This document shows positions 40,398-52,447 of a stretch of 64,000 nucleotides of DNA, in pieces (the stretch's first letter is position 1; every line of letters begins with the position of its first letter). The DNA is from Sympetrum striolatum (taxonomy: Eukaryota > Arthropoda > Insecta > Odonata > Libellulidae), in assembly GCA_947579665.1 (NCBI GenBank), contig OX388343.1, positions 100,941,657 to 101,005,656 of the forward strand, given 5' to 3'. The position numbers and the translations under genes were made by a program. The notes beneath the pieces are model-generated. The model did not search any database. It was not told the DNA's origin and worked only from the letters and a program-made list of their open reading frames with translations.

Positions 40398-43177
40398 GGC
40401 TAAGCATTCCGGATATTCGGAGGATGAGTCGGAGAGGATTGTTTCTTGACCAAATGAAGAGCATTGGATTCCTGTAACCGGATTGTCGTAAATATAAGCT
40501 AATTTAGTCGTAGTAAATGCTGTGAATTCTTTATTTCGTATTTAATTTTAGTCTTATCGATTTGATGCATTTTGTATATCATTTATAAGTTATTTTTAAC
40601 ATCAATGATTGCTCTCTTGTATTATTTCAGGCTATGCATTCCGGATATTCGGAGGATGAGTCGGAGAAGATTGTTTCTTGACCAAATGAAGAGCATTGGA
40701 TTCCTGTAACCGGATTGTCGTAAATATAAGCTAATTTAGTCGTAGTAAATGCTGTGAATTCTTTATTTCGTAATTAATTTTAGTCTTATCGATTTGATGC
40801 ATTTTGTATATAATTTATAAGTTATTTTTATCATCAATGATTCTCCCCTTTATTATTTCAGGCTATGCATTCCGGATATTCGGAGGATGAGTCGGAGAAG
40901 ATTGTTTCTTGACCAAATGAAGAGCATTGGATCCTGGAACCGGATTGACGTAAATATAAGCTAATTTAGTGGTAGGAAATGCTCTTAATTCTTTATTTCG
41001 TAATAAATTTTAGTCTTATCGATTTTAATGCATTCTGTATATCATTTATAAGTTATTTTTATCATCAATGATTGCTCTCGTGTATTATTTCAGGCTATGC
41101 ATTCCTGATATTCGGAGAATGAGTCGGGGAAGATATTTTCTTGACCACATGAAGTGCATTGGATTCCTGGAACCAGATTCTCGTAAATACAAACTAATTT
41201 AGTCGTATTAAATGCTCTTAATTCTTTATTTCGTAATTATTTTTAATCTTATCGATTTGATGCATTTTGTATATCATTTATAAGTTATTTTTATCATCAA
41301 TGATTGCTCTCGTGTATTATATCAGGCTATGCATTCCGGATATTCGGAGGATGAGTCGGAGAAGATTGTTTCTTGACCAAATGAAGAGCATTGGATTCCT
41401 GCAACCGGATTGTCGTAAATATAAGCTAATTTAGTGGTAGTAAATGCTGTGAATTCTTTATTTCGTAATTAATTTTAGTCTTATCGATTTGATGCATATT
41501 TTATATCATTTATAAGTTATTTTTGTCATCAATGATTGCTCTCGTGTATTATTTCAGGCTATGCATTCCGGATATTCGGAGGATGAGTCGGAGAAGATTG
41601 TTTCTTGACCACATGAAGAGCATTGGATTTCTGGAACCGGATTGACGTAAACATAAGCGAGTTTAGTTGTAGTAAATGCTGTTAATTCTTTATTTCGTAA
41701 TTAATTTTAGTCTTATCAATTTGATGCATTTTGTATATCATTTATAAGTTATTTTTATCATCAATGATTGCTTTCGTGTATTATTTCAGGCTAAGCATTC
41801 CGGATATTCGGAGGATGAGTCGGAGAAGATTGTTTCTTTACCACATGAAGAGCATAGGATTCCTGGAACCGGATTGACGTAAATAAAAGCTAATTTAGTC
41901 GTAGTAAATGCTGTTAATTCTTTATTTCGTGATTAATTTTAGTCTTATCGATTTGATGCATTTTGTATTTCATTTATAAGTTATTTTTATCATCAATGAT
42001 TGCTCTCGTGCATTATTTCAGGCTATGCATTCCGGATATTTGGAGGATGAGTCGGAGAAGATTGTTTATTGACCAAATGAAGACCATTGGATTCCTGCAA
42101 CCGGATTGTCGTAAATATAAGCTAATTTAGTCGTAATAAATGCTGTTAATTCTTTATTTCGTAATTAATTTTAGTCTTATCGATTTAATGCATATTTTAT
42201 ATCATTTATAAGTTATTTATATCATCAATGATTGCTCTCGTGTATTATTTCAGGCTATGCATTCCGGATATTCGGAGGATGAGTCGGAGAAGATTGTTTC
42301 TTGACCACATGAAGAGCATTGGATTTCTGGAACCGGATTGACGTAAACATAAGCTAATTTAGTGGTAGTAAATGCTGTTAATTCTTTATTTCGTAATTAA
42401 TTTTAGTCTTATCGATTTGATGCATTTTGTATATCATTTATAAGTTCTTTTTATCATCAATGATTGCTCTCGTGTATTATTTCAGGCTATGCATTCCGGA
42501 TATTCGGTGGATGGTTCGGAGAAGGATTTTTCTTGACCACATGAAGAGCATTGTATTCCTGGAACCGGATTGACGTAAATATAAGCTAATTTAGTCGTAG
42601 TAAATGCTGCTTATTTTTGATTTCGTAATTAATTTTAGTCTTATCGATTTGATGCATTTTGTATATCATTTATAAGTTATTTTTATTATCAATGATTGTT
42701 CTCGTGTATTATTTCAGGCTTTGCATTCCGGATATTCGGAGGATGAGTCGGAAAGGATTGTTTCTTGACCACATGAAGAGCATTGGATCCTGGAACCGGA
42801 TTGACGTAAATATAAGCTAATTTAGTGGTAGTAAATGCTGTTATTCTTTATTTCGTAATTAATTTTAGTCTTATCGATTTGATGCATTTTGCATATCATT
42901 TATAAGTTATTTTTATCATCAATGATTGCTTTCGTGTATTATTTCAGGCTAAGCATTCCGGATATTCGGAGGATGAGTCGGAGAAGATTGTTTATTGACC
43001 AAATGAAGAGTATTGGATTCCTGCAACCGGATTGTCGTAAATATAAGCTAATTTAGTCGTAGTAAATGCTGTTAATTCTTTATTTCGTAATTAATTTTAG
43101 TCTTACCGATTTGTTGCATATTGTATATCATATATAAGTTATTTTTATCATCAATGATTCTCTCGTGTATTATTTCA
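39006..43177. repeat. Block B end: 18 monomers
   Basis: Starts with the GAGTTGGAG and GGCCATGC pair, runs through the repeated module to the c monomer near 42.02 kb, then ends with d and e monomers (GGATTTCTGG; GGTGGATGGTTCGGAGAAGG), a GGCTTTGC copy with GAAAGGATTG and a GGCTAAGC copy with TTTATTGACC. The tail of the last monomer has CATATATAAG and GATTCTCTCG, two variants that recur only at the very start of the window. Confidence 0.7.
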
Positions 43178-43383
43178 GGCTATGCATTCCGGATATTCGG
43201 AGGATGAGTCGGAGAAGATTGTTTCTTGACCACATGAAGAGCATTGGATCTTGGAACCGGATTGACGTAAATATAAGCTAATTTAGTCGTAGTAAATGCT
43301 GTGAATTCTTTATTTCGTAATTAATTTTAGTCTTATCGATTTGATGCATTTTGTATATCATTGATAACTTATTTTTATCATCA

Positions 43384-43518
43384 ATGATTGCTCTCGTGTA
43401 TTATTTCAGGCTATGCATTCCGGATATTCGGAGGATGAGTCGGAGAAGATTGTTTCTTGACCACATGAAGAGCATTGGATTCCTGGAACCGGATTGTCGT
43501 AAATATAAACTAATTTAG
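43384..43518 (+). other. 44-codon form of the core frame
   Basis: In monomers with TGTCG in place of TGACG the stop codon of the core frame becomes TGT, and the frame runs on for DCRKYKLI before a TAG in CTAATTTAG. This A/T change alternates between monomer classes throughout the window, so the length of the frame toggles between 37 and 44 codons. No known domain is visible. It is reported because it is the longest frame regularly shared by monomers, not as a gene. Confidence 0.3.
43391..43410 (+). other. Splice-acceptor-like motif before the core
   Basis: The AT-rich tail ends in a pyrimidine-leaning stretch and TTTCAG (43404-43409), directly at the jump to the GC-richer core. A few classes lose it: S-to-T and T-to-U junctions read TTTCTTGC, and some block B copies read TTTCTGGGC. 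An intron-to-exon boundary would look like this, but no donor site or transcript evidence is visible, and the polypyrimidine tract is weak. It is a resemblance only. Confidence 0.25.
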
Positions 43519-43640
43519 TCGTAGTAAATGCTCTAAATTCTTTATTTCGTAATTAATTTTAGTCTTATCGATTTGATGCATTTTGTATATCATTGATAAC
43601 TTATTTTTATCATCAATGATTGCTCTCGTGTATTATTTCA
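43409..43640 (+). repeat. Reference monomer (class M, 232 bp)
   Basis: This copy is close to the common form and is used here to describe the unit. Residues 1-88 form the core, from GGCTATGC through TTCCGGATATTCGG, GATGAGTCGGAGAAG, TTGACCACATGAAG and GGATTCCTGGAACC to CCGGATTG; by hand count 42 of 88 bases are G or C. Residues 89-232 form an AT-rich tail with 34 of 144 G or C, holding CGTAATTAATTTTAG, CTTATCGATTTGATGC, a 9 bp inverted repeat and ATTGCTCTCGTG. ATGCAT occurs twice, in core and tail; ATCGAT once. The sharp composition step suggests a composite origin (inference). Common class changes are TGACG versus TGTCG at the core end, and CTGTTAA, CTGTGAA, CTCTTAA or CTCTAAA in the tail. 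Confidence 0.93.
43589..43620. repeat. 9 bp inverted repeat in GATAAC-type monomers
   Basis: Arms ATCATTGAT (43589-43597) and ATCAATGAT (43612-43620) are perfect reverse complements around a 14-base AT-rich loop. Monomers of classes K, L, M and N that carry CATTGATAAC have the full 9 bp arms; monomers with CATTTATAAG keep only a weaker match. A smaller dyad, ATCAT-CA-ATGAT, lies in the right arm and is present in almost all monomers. Such dyads can form hairpins or cruciforms in tandem arrays; no function is shown. Confidence 0.6.
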
Positions 43641-44335
43641 GGCTATGCATTCCGGATATTCGGAGGATGAGTCGGAGAAGATTGTTTTTTGACCACATGA
43701 AAGGCATTGGATTCCTGGAACCGGATTGTCGTAAATATAAACTAACTTAGTCGTAGTAAATTCTCTTAATTCTTTATTTCGTAATTAATTTTAGTCTTAT
43801 CGATTTGATGCATTTAGTATATCATTGATAACTTATTTTTATCATCAATGATTGCTCTCGTGTATTATTTCAGGCTATGCATTCCGGATATTCGGAGGAT
43901 AAGTCGGAGAAGATTGTTTTTTGACCACATGAAGAGCATTGGATTCCTGGAACCGGATTGTCGTAAATATAAGCTAATTTATTCGTAGTATATGCTGTTA
44001 ATTCTTTATTTCGTAATTAATTTTAGTCTTATCGATTTGTTTCATATTGTAGATCATTTATAAGTTATTTTTATCATCAATGATTGTTCTCGTGTATTAT
44101 TTCAGGCTATGCATTCCGGATATTCGGAGGATGAGTCGGAGAAGATTGTTTCTTGACCACATGAAGAGCAATGGTTTACTTAACCGGATTGACGTAAACA
44201 TAAGCTAATTTAGTGGTAGTAAATGCTGTTAATTCTTTATTTCGTAATTAATTTTAGTCTTATCGATTTGATGCATATTGTTTATCATTTATAAGTTATT
44301 TTTATCATCAATGATTGCTCTCGTGTATTATTTCT

Positions 44336-45262
44336 TGCTATGCATTCCGGATATTCGGAGGATGAGTCGGAGAAGATTGTTTCTTGAACAAATGAAGAGC
44401 ATTGGATTCCTGGAACCGGATTGAGATAATATAAACTAATTTAGTCGCAGTAAATGCTCTAAATTCTTTATTTCGTAATTAATTTTAGTCTTATCGATTT
44501 GATGCATTTTGTATATCATTGATAACTTATTTTTATCATCAATGATTGTTCTCGTGTATTATTTCAGGCTATGCATTCCGGATATTCGGAGGATGAGTCG
44601 GAGAAGAATGTTTCTTGACCACATGAAGAGCAATGGTTTACTGGAACCGGATTGACGTAAACATAAGCTAATTTAGTGGTAGTAAATGCTGTTAATTCTT
44701 TATTTCGTAATTAATTTTAGTCTTAACGATTTGATGCATATTGTATATCATTTGTAAGTTCATTTTATCATCAATGATTGCTCTCGTGTATTATTTCAGG
44801 CTATGCATTCCGGGCTATCAGAGGATGAGTCGGAGAAGATTGTTTCTTGACCAAATGAAGAGCATTGGATTCCTGGAACCGGATTGACGTAAATATAAGC
44901 TTATGTAGTCGTTGTAAGTGCTGTTAATTCTTTATTTATTAATTAATTTTAGTCATATCTATTTGATGCATATTGTATATAATTTATAAGTTATTTTTAT
45001 CATCAATGATTGCTCTCGTGTATTATTTCAGGCTATGCTTTCCGGATATTCGGAGGATGAGTCGGAGAAGATTGTTTCTTGACCACATGAAGAGCATTGG
45101 ATTCCTGGAACCAGATTGACGAAAATATAAGCTAATTTAGTCGTAGTAAATGCTGTTATTAGTTTATATCGTAATTAATTTTAGTCTTATCATTTTGATG
45201 CATATTGTATAACATTTATAAGTTATTTTTATCATCAATCATTGCTCTCGTGCATTATTTCA
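44336..45262. repeat. Four consecutive mosaic monomers
   Basis: 44336-44566 has a U core (TTTCTTGC, GTCGCAG) with an M tail (CTCTAAA, GATAAC) and GAGATAAT. 44567-44798 has a P core with a U tail (GTCTTAACG, CATTTGTAAG). 44799-45030 has a V head (GGGCTATCAG) with T features (AGCTTATGTAG, GTCATATC). 45031-45262 has an X head (GCTTTCC) with a Y tail (CCAGATTGACG, GTTTATATCG, GTATAACATT). Such a run is unique in the window. Confidence 0.72.
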
Positions 45263-48200
45263 GGCTATGCATTCCGGATATTCGGAGGATGAGTCGGAGA
45301 AGATTGTTTCTTGACCACATGAAGAGCATTGGATTCCTGGAACCGGATTGTCGTAAATATAAACTAATTTAGTCGTAGTAAATGCTCTAAATTCTTTATT
45401 TCGTAATTAATTTCAGTCTTATCGATTTGATGCATTTTGTATATCATTTATAAGTTATTTTAATCATCAATGATTGCTCTCGTGTATTATTTCAGGCTAT
45501 CTATTCCGGATATTCGGAGGATGAGTCGGAGAAGATTGTTTTTTGACCACATGAAGAGCATTGGATTCCTGGAACCGGATTGTCGTAAATATAAACTAAT
45601 TTAGTCGTAGAAAATGCTCTTAATTCTTTATTTCGTAATTAATTTTAGTCCTATCGATTTGATGCATTTTGTATATCATTTATAAGTCATTTTAATCATC
45701 AATGATTGCTCTCGTGTATTATTTCAGGCTATGCATTCCGGATATTCGGAGGATGAGTCGGAGAAGATTGTTTCTTAACCAAATCAAGAGCATTGGATTC
45801 CTGGAACCGGATTGTCGTAAATATAAACTAATTTAGTCGTAGTAAATGCTCTAAATTCTTTATTTCGTAATTAATTTCAGTCTTATCGATTTGATGCATT
45901 TTGTATATCATTTATAAGTTATTTTAATCATCAATGATTGCTCTCGTGTATTATTTCAGGCTATCTATTCCGGATATTCGGAGGATGAGTCGGAGAAGAT
46001 TGTTTTTTGACCACATGAAGAGCATTGGATTCCTGGAACCGGATTGTCGTAAATATAAACTAATTTAGTCGTAGAAAATGCTCTTAATTCTTTATTTCGT
46101 AATTAATTTTAGTCTTATCGATTTGATGCATTTTGTATATCAGTGATAACTTATTTTTATCATCAATGATTGCTCTCGTGTATTATTTCAGGCTATGCAT
46201 TCCGGATATTCGGAGGATGAGTCGGAGAAGATTGTTTTTTGACCACATGAAAGGCATTGGATTCCTGGAACCGGATTGTCGTAAATATAAACTAAGTTAG
46301 TCGTAGTAAATGCTGTGCATTCTTTATTTCGTAATTAATTTTAGTCTTATCGATTTGATGCATTTTGTATATCATTGATAACTTATTTTTATCATCAATG
46401 ATTGCTCTCGTGTATTATTTCAGGCTATGCATTCCGGATATTCGGAGGATGAGTCGGAGAAGTTTGTTTTTTGACCACATGAAGAGCATTGGATTCCTGG
46501 AACCGGATTGTCTTAAATATAAACTAATTTAGTCGTAGTAAATGCTCTTAATTCTTTATTTCGTAATTAATTTTAGTCTTATCGATTTGATGCATTTTGT
46601 ATATCATTGATAACTTATTTTTATCATCAATGATTGCTCTCGTGTATTATTTCAGGCTATGCATTCAGGATATTCGGAGGATGAGTCGGAGAAGATTGTT
46701 TCTTGACCACATGAAGAGCATTGGATTCCTGGAACCGGATTGTCGTAAATATAAACTAATTTAGTCGTAGTAAATGCTCTAAATTCTTTATTTCGTAATT
46801 AATTTTAGTCTTATCGATTTGATGCATTTTGTATATCATTGATAACTTATTTTTATCATCAATGATTGCTCTCGTGTATTATTTCAGGCTATGCATTCCG
46901 GATATTCGGAGGATGAGTCGGAGAAGATTGTTTTTTGACCACATGAAAGGCATTGGATTCCTGGAACCGGATTGTCGTAAATATAAACTAACTTAGTCGT
47001 AGTAAATGCTCTTAATTCTTTATTTCGTAATTAATTTTAGTCTCATCGATTTGATGCATTTTGTATATCATTGATTACTTATTTTTATCATCAATGATTG
47101 CTCTCGTGTATTATTTCAGGCTATGCATTCCGGATATTCGGAGGATAAGTCGGAGAAGATTGTTTTTTGACCACATGAAGAGCATTGGATTCCTGGAACC
47201 GGATTGTCGTAAATATAAGCTAATTTAGTCGTAGTATATGCTGTTAATTCTTTATTTCGTAATTAATTTTAGTTTTATCGATTTGTTTCATATTGTATAT
47301 CATTTATAAGTTATTTTTATCATCAATGATTGTTCTCGTGTATTATTTCAGGCTATGCATTCCGGATATTCGGAGGATGAGTCGGAGAAGATTGTTTCTT
47401 GACCACATGAAGAGCAATGGTTTACTGGACCGGATTGACGTAAACATAAGCTAATTTAGTGGTAGTAAATTCTGTTAATTCTTTATTTAGTAATTAATTT
47501 TAGTCTTATCGATTTGATGCATATTGTTTATCATTTATAAGTTATTTTTATCATCAATGATTGCTCTCGTGTATTATTTCAGGCTATGCATTCCGGATAT
47601 TCGGAGGATGAGTCGGAGAAGATTGTTTCTTACCACATGAAGAGCATTGGATCCTGGAACCGGATTGACATAAATATAAGCTAATTTAGTGGTTGTAAAT
47701 GCTGTGAATTCTTTATTTCGTAATTAATTTCAGTCTTATCGATTTGATGCATTTTGTATTTCATTTATAAGTTCTTTTTATCATCAATGATTGCTCTCGT
47801 GTATTATTTCAGGCTATGCATTCCGGATATTGGGAGGATGAGTCGGAGTGGATTGTTTCTTGACCACATGAAGAGCATTGGATTCCTGGAACCGGATTGA
47901 CGTAAATATAAGCTAATTTAGTCGTAGTAAATGCTGCTTATATTTGATTTCGTAATTAATTTTCGTCTTATCGATTTGATGCATTTTGTATATCATTTTT
48001 AAGTTCTTTTTATCATCAATGATTGCTCTCGTGAATTATTTCAGGCTATGCATTCCGAATATTCGGTGGATGGTTCGGAGAAGGAAATTTCTTGACCACA
48101 TGAAGAGCAATGGATTCCTGGAACCGGATTGACGTAAATATAAGCTAATTTAGTCGTAGTAAATGCTGCTTATTTTTGATTTCGTTATTAATTTTAGTCT

Positions 48201-51200
48201 TATCGATTTGATGCATTTTGTATATCATTTATAAGTTATTTTATCATCAATGATTGTTCTCGTGTATTATTTCAGGCTTTGCATTCCGGATATTCGGAGG
48301 ATGAGTCGGAGAAGATTGTTTCTTAACCAAATCAAGAGCATTGGACTCCTGGAACCGGATTGTCGTAAATATAAACTAATTTAGTCGTAGTTAATGCTCT
48401 AAATTCTTTATTTCGTAATTAATTTCAGTCTTATCGATTTGATGCATTTTGTATATCATTGATAACTTATTTTTATCATCAATGATTGCTCTCGTGTATT
48501 ATTTCAGGCTATGCATTCCGGATATTCGGCGGATGAGTCGGATTAGATTGTTTGTTGACCAAATGAAGAGCATTGGATTACTGGAACCGGATTGTCGTAT
48601 ATATAAGCTTATTTAGTCGTAGTAAATGCTGTTAATTCTTTATTTAGTAATTAATTATAGTCTTATCGATTTGATGCATATTGTATATCATTTTTAAGTT
48701 ATTTTTATCATCAATGATTGCTCTCGTGTATTATTTCTTGCTATGCATTCCGGATATTTGGAGGATGAGTCGGAGAATATTGTTTCTTGACCAAATGAAG
48801 AGCATTGGATTCCTGGAACCGGATTGACGTAAATATAAGCTTATTTAGTCGTAGTAAGTGCTGTTAATTCTTTATTTATTAATTAATTTTAGTCTTATCT
48901 ATTTGATGCATATTGTATATCATTTATAAGTTATTTTTATCATCAATGATTGCTCTCGTGTATTATTTCTTGCTATGCATTCCGGATATTCGGAGGATGA
49001 GTCGGAGAAGATTGTTTCTTGACCAAATGAAGAGCATTGGATTCCTGGAACAGGATTGACGTAAATATAAACTAATTTAGTCGCAGTAAATGCTGTTAAT
49101 TCTTTATTTCGTAATTAATTTTAGTCTTAACGATTTGATGCATATTGTATATCATTTGTAAGTTCATTTTATCATCAATGATTGCTCTCGTGTATTATTT
49201 CAGGCTATGCATTCCGGGCTATCAGAGGATGAGTCGGAGAAGATTGTTTCTTGACTACATGAAGAGCATTGGATTTCTGGAACCGGATTGACGTAAACAT
49301 AAACTAATTTAGTGGTAGTAAATGCTTTTAATTCTCTATTTCGTAATTTATTTTAGCCTTATCGATCTGATGGATTTTGTATATCATTTATAAGTTCTTT
49401 TTATCATCAATGATTGCTCTCGTGTATTATATCAGGCTATGCATTCCGGATATTTGGAGGATGAGTCGGAGAAGATTGTTTCTTGAACATATGAAGAGCG
49501 TTGGATTCCTGGAAGCGGATTGACGTAATTATAAGCTAATTTAGTGGTAGTTAATGCTGTAAATTCTTTATTTCGTAATTAATTTTAGTCTTATCGATTT
49601 GATGCATTTTGTATATCATTTATAAGTTCATTTTATCATCAATGATTACTCTCGTGTATTATTTCAGGCTATGCTTTCCGGATATTCGGAGGATGAGTCG
49701 GAGAAGATTGTTTCTTGACCACATGAAGAGCATTGGATTCCTGGAACCGGATTGACGTAAATATAAGCTAATTTAGTCGTAGTAAATGCTATTAATTCTT
49801 TATTTCGTAATTATTATTAGTCTTATCGATTTGATGCATTTTGTATATCATTTATAAGTTCATTTTATCATCAATGATTGCTCTCGTGTATCATTTCAGG
49901 CCCTGCATTCGTGATATTCGGAGGATAAGTCGGAGAAGATTGTTTCTTGACCACATGAAGAGCATTGGATTCCTGGAACCAGATTGACGAAAATATAAGC
50001 TAATTTAGTCGTAGTAAATGCTGTTAATTGTTTATATCGTAATTTATATTAGTCTTATGGATTTGATGCATATTGTATATCATTTATAAGTTATTTTTAT
50101 CATCAATCATTTCTCTCGTGCATTATTTCAGGCTATGCATTCCGGATATTCGGAGGATGAGTCGGAGAAGATTGTTTCTTGACCACATGAAGAGCATTGG
50201 ATTCCTGGAACCGGATTGTCGTAAATATAAACTAATTTAGTCGTAGTAAATGCTCTAAATTCTTTATTTCGTAATTAATTTCAGTCTTATCGATTTGATG
50301 CATTTTGTATATCATTTATAAGTTATTTTAATCATCAATGATTGCTCTCCTGTATTATTTCAGGCTATGCATTCCGGATATTCGGAGGATGAGTCGGAGA
50401 AGATTTTTTTTTGACCACATGAAGAGCATTGGATTCCTGGAACCGGATTGTCGTAAATATAAACTAATTTAGTCGTAGTAAATGCTCTTAATTCTTTATT
50501 TCGTAATTAATTTTAGTCCTATCGATTTGATGCATTTTGTATATCATTTATAAGTCATTTTAATCATCAATGATTGCTCTCGTGTATTATTTCAGGCTAT
50601 GCATTCCGGATATTCGGAGGATGAGTCGGAGAAGATTGTTTCTTAACCAAATCAAGAGCATTGGATTCCTGGAACCGGATTGTCGTAAATATAAACTAAT
50701 TTAGTCGTAGTAAATGCTCTAAATTCTTTATTTCGTAATTAATTTCAGTCTTATCGATTTGATGCATTTTGTATATCATTGATAACTTATTTTTATCATC
50801 AATGATTACTCTCGTGTATTATTTCAGGCTATGCATTCCGGATATTCGGAGGATGAGACGGAGAAGATTGTTTTTTGACCACATGAAGAGCATTAGATTC
50901 CTGGAACCGGATTGTCGTAAATATAAGATAATTTAGTCGTAGTATATGCTGTTAATTCTTTATTTTGTAATTAATTTTAGTCTTATCGATTTGATGCATT
51001 TTGTATATCATTGATAACTTATTTTTATCATCAATGATTGCTCTCGTGTATTATTTAAGGCTATGCATTCCGGATATTCGGAGGATGAGTCGGAGAAGAT
51101 TGTTTTTTGACCACATGAAGAGCATTGGATTCCTTCAACCGGATTGTCGTAAATATAAACTAACTTAGTCGTAGTAAATGCTCTTAATTCTTTATTTCGT

Positions 51201-52215
51201 AATTAATTTTAGTCTCATCGATTTGATGCATTTTGTATATCATTGATAACTTATTTTTATCACCAATGATTGCTCTCGTGTATTATTTCAGGCTATGCAT
51301 TCCGGATATTCGGAGGATAAGTCGGAGAAGATTGTTTTTTGACCACATGAAGAGCATTGGATTCCTGGAACCGGATTGTCGTAAATATAAGCTAATTTAG
51401 TCGTAGTATATGCTGTTAATTCTTTATTTCGTAATTAATTTTAGTCTTATCGATTTGTTTCATATTGTATATCATTTATAAGTTATTTTTATCATTAATG
51501 ATTGTTCTCGTTTATTATTTCAGGCTATGCATTCCGGATATTCGGAGGATGAGTCGGAGAAGATTGTTTCTTGACCACATGAAGAGCAATGGTTTACTGG
51601 ACCGGATTGACGTAAACATAAGCTAATTTAGTGGTAGTAAATTCTGTTAATTCTTTATTTAGTAATTAATTTTAGTCTTATCGATTTGATGCATATTGTT
51701 TATCATTTATAAGTTATTTTTATCATCAATGATTGCTCTCGTTGATTATTTCAGGCTATGCATTCCGGATATTCGGAGGATGAGTCGGAGAAGATTGTTT
51801 CTTACCACATGAAGAGCATTGGATCCTGGAACCGGATTGACATAAATATAAGCTAATTTAGTGGTAGTAAATGCTGTGAATTCTTTATTTCGTAATTAAT
51901 TTCAGTCTTATCGATTTGATGCATTTTGTATATCATTGATAACTTATTTTTATCATCAATGATTGCTCTCGTGTATTATTTCAGGCTATGCATTCCGGAT
52001 ATTCGGAGGATGAGTCGGAGAAGTTTGTTTTTTGACCACATGAAGAGCATTGGATTCCTGGAACCGGATTGTCTTAAATATAAACTAATTTAGTCGTAGT
52101 AAATGCTCTTAATTCTTTATTTCGTAATTAATTTTAGTCTTATCGATTTGATGCATTTTGTATATCATTGATAACTTATTTTTATCATCAATGATTGCTC
52201 TCGTGTATTATTTCA

Positions 52216-52447
52216 GGCTATGCATTCAGGATATTCGGAGGATGAGTCGGAGAAGATTGTTTCTTGACCACATGAAGAGCATTGGATTCCTGGAACCGGA
52301 TTGTCGTAAATATAAACTAATTTAGTCGTAGTAAATGCTCTAAATTCTTTATTTCGTAATTAATTTTAGTCTTATCGATTTGATGCATTTTGTATATCAT
52401 TGATAACTTATTTTTATCATCAATGATTGCTCTCGTGTATTATTTCA
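52216..52447. repeat. M* monomer at a 3-monomer deletion
   Basis: In the next HOR unit M* is followed by N, f, P and Q. Here it is followed directly by Q (52448, with TTACCAC and GGATCATGG). The offset between matching monomers of the two units changes from 17 to 20 monomers across this point, so three whole monomers are missing. Confidence 0.75.

Larger units (their letters stand above)
29965..43177. repeat. Block B: 57 monomers of a distinct set
   Basis: Same 232 bp unit and orientation, but with variants rare or absent in blocks A and C: TTGACCAAAT with CTGTAACC, GGCTAAGC heads, GGAGAATGAG cores, TTTTTAACATC, CAACGATTGCTCTCGCG, and TCTCCCC replacing the usual GCTCTCG (starts 31108, 31571, 32731, 33194, 35048, 36669, 38987, 40842). 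Class Y, V and W markers are missing. A few members near the end (c near 37.85 and 42.02 kb, d near 42.25 kb, e near 42.48 kb) match block A classes, so the two sets are not fully separate. Confidence 0.85.
43178..49898. repeat. Block C start: 29 monomers before first Y
   Basis: Order R M N f P, then four mosaic monomers (44336-45262), then Z a b a N/K L M* N f P Q g h b2 S T U V W X. Two of the a-class monomers share a private head, GGCTATCTATTCC, near 45.5 and 45.96 kb, flanking a b monomer, so b plus a was locally duplicated. From about 46.4 kb the order equals that of the later 24-mer insert and the 18-mer. Confidence 0.78.

Noticed and set aside
43423..43445. CENP-B box resemblance in ATTCGGAGGATGAGTCGG
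   Set aside because: TTCG and a downstream A fit the consensus, but the required CGGG after two bases is absent (AGTC instead), in this and the other monomer classes I checked.
43478..43486. STAT-like site TTCCTGGAA in the core
   Set aside because: It fits TTCNNNGAA, but it is a short motif expected by chance, and many classes lose it (GGATCCTGG, CTGTAACC) without other change.
44336..45262. Treating all mosaic monomers as pure assembly artefacts
   Set aside because: Phase is kept at each junction and some fusions recur at two sites with their neighbours, which favours real exchange; an artefact at any single site cannot be excluded without reads.
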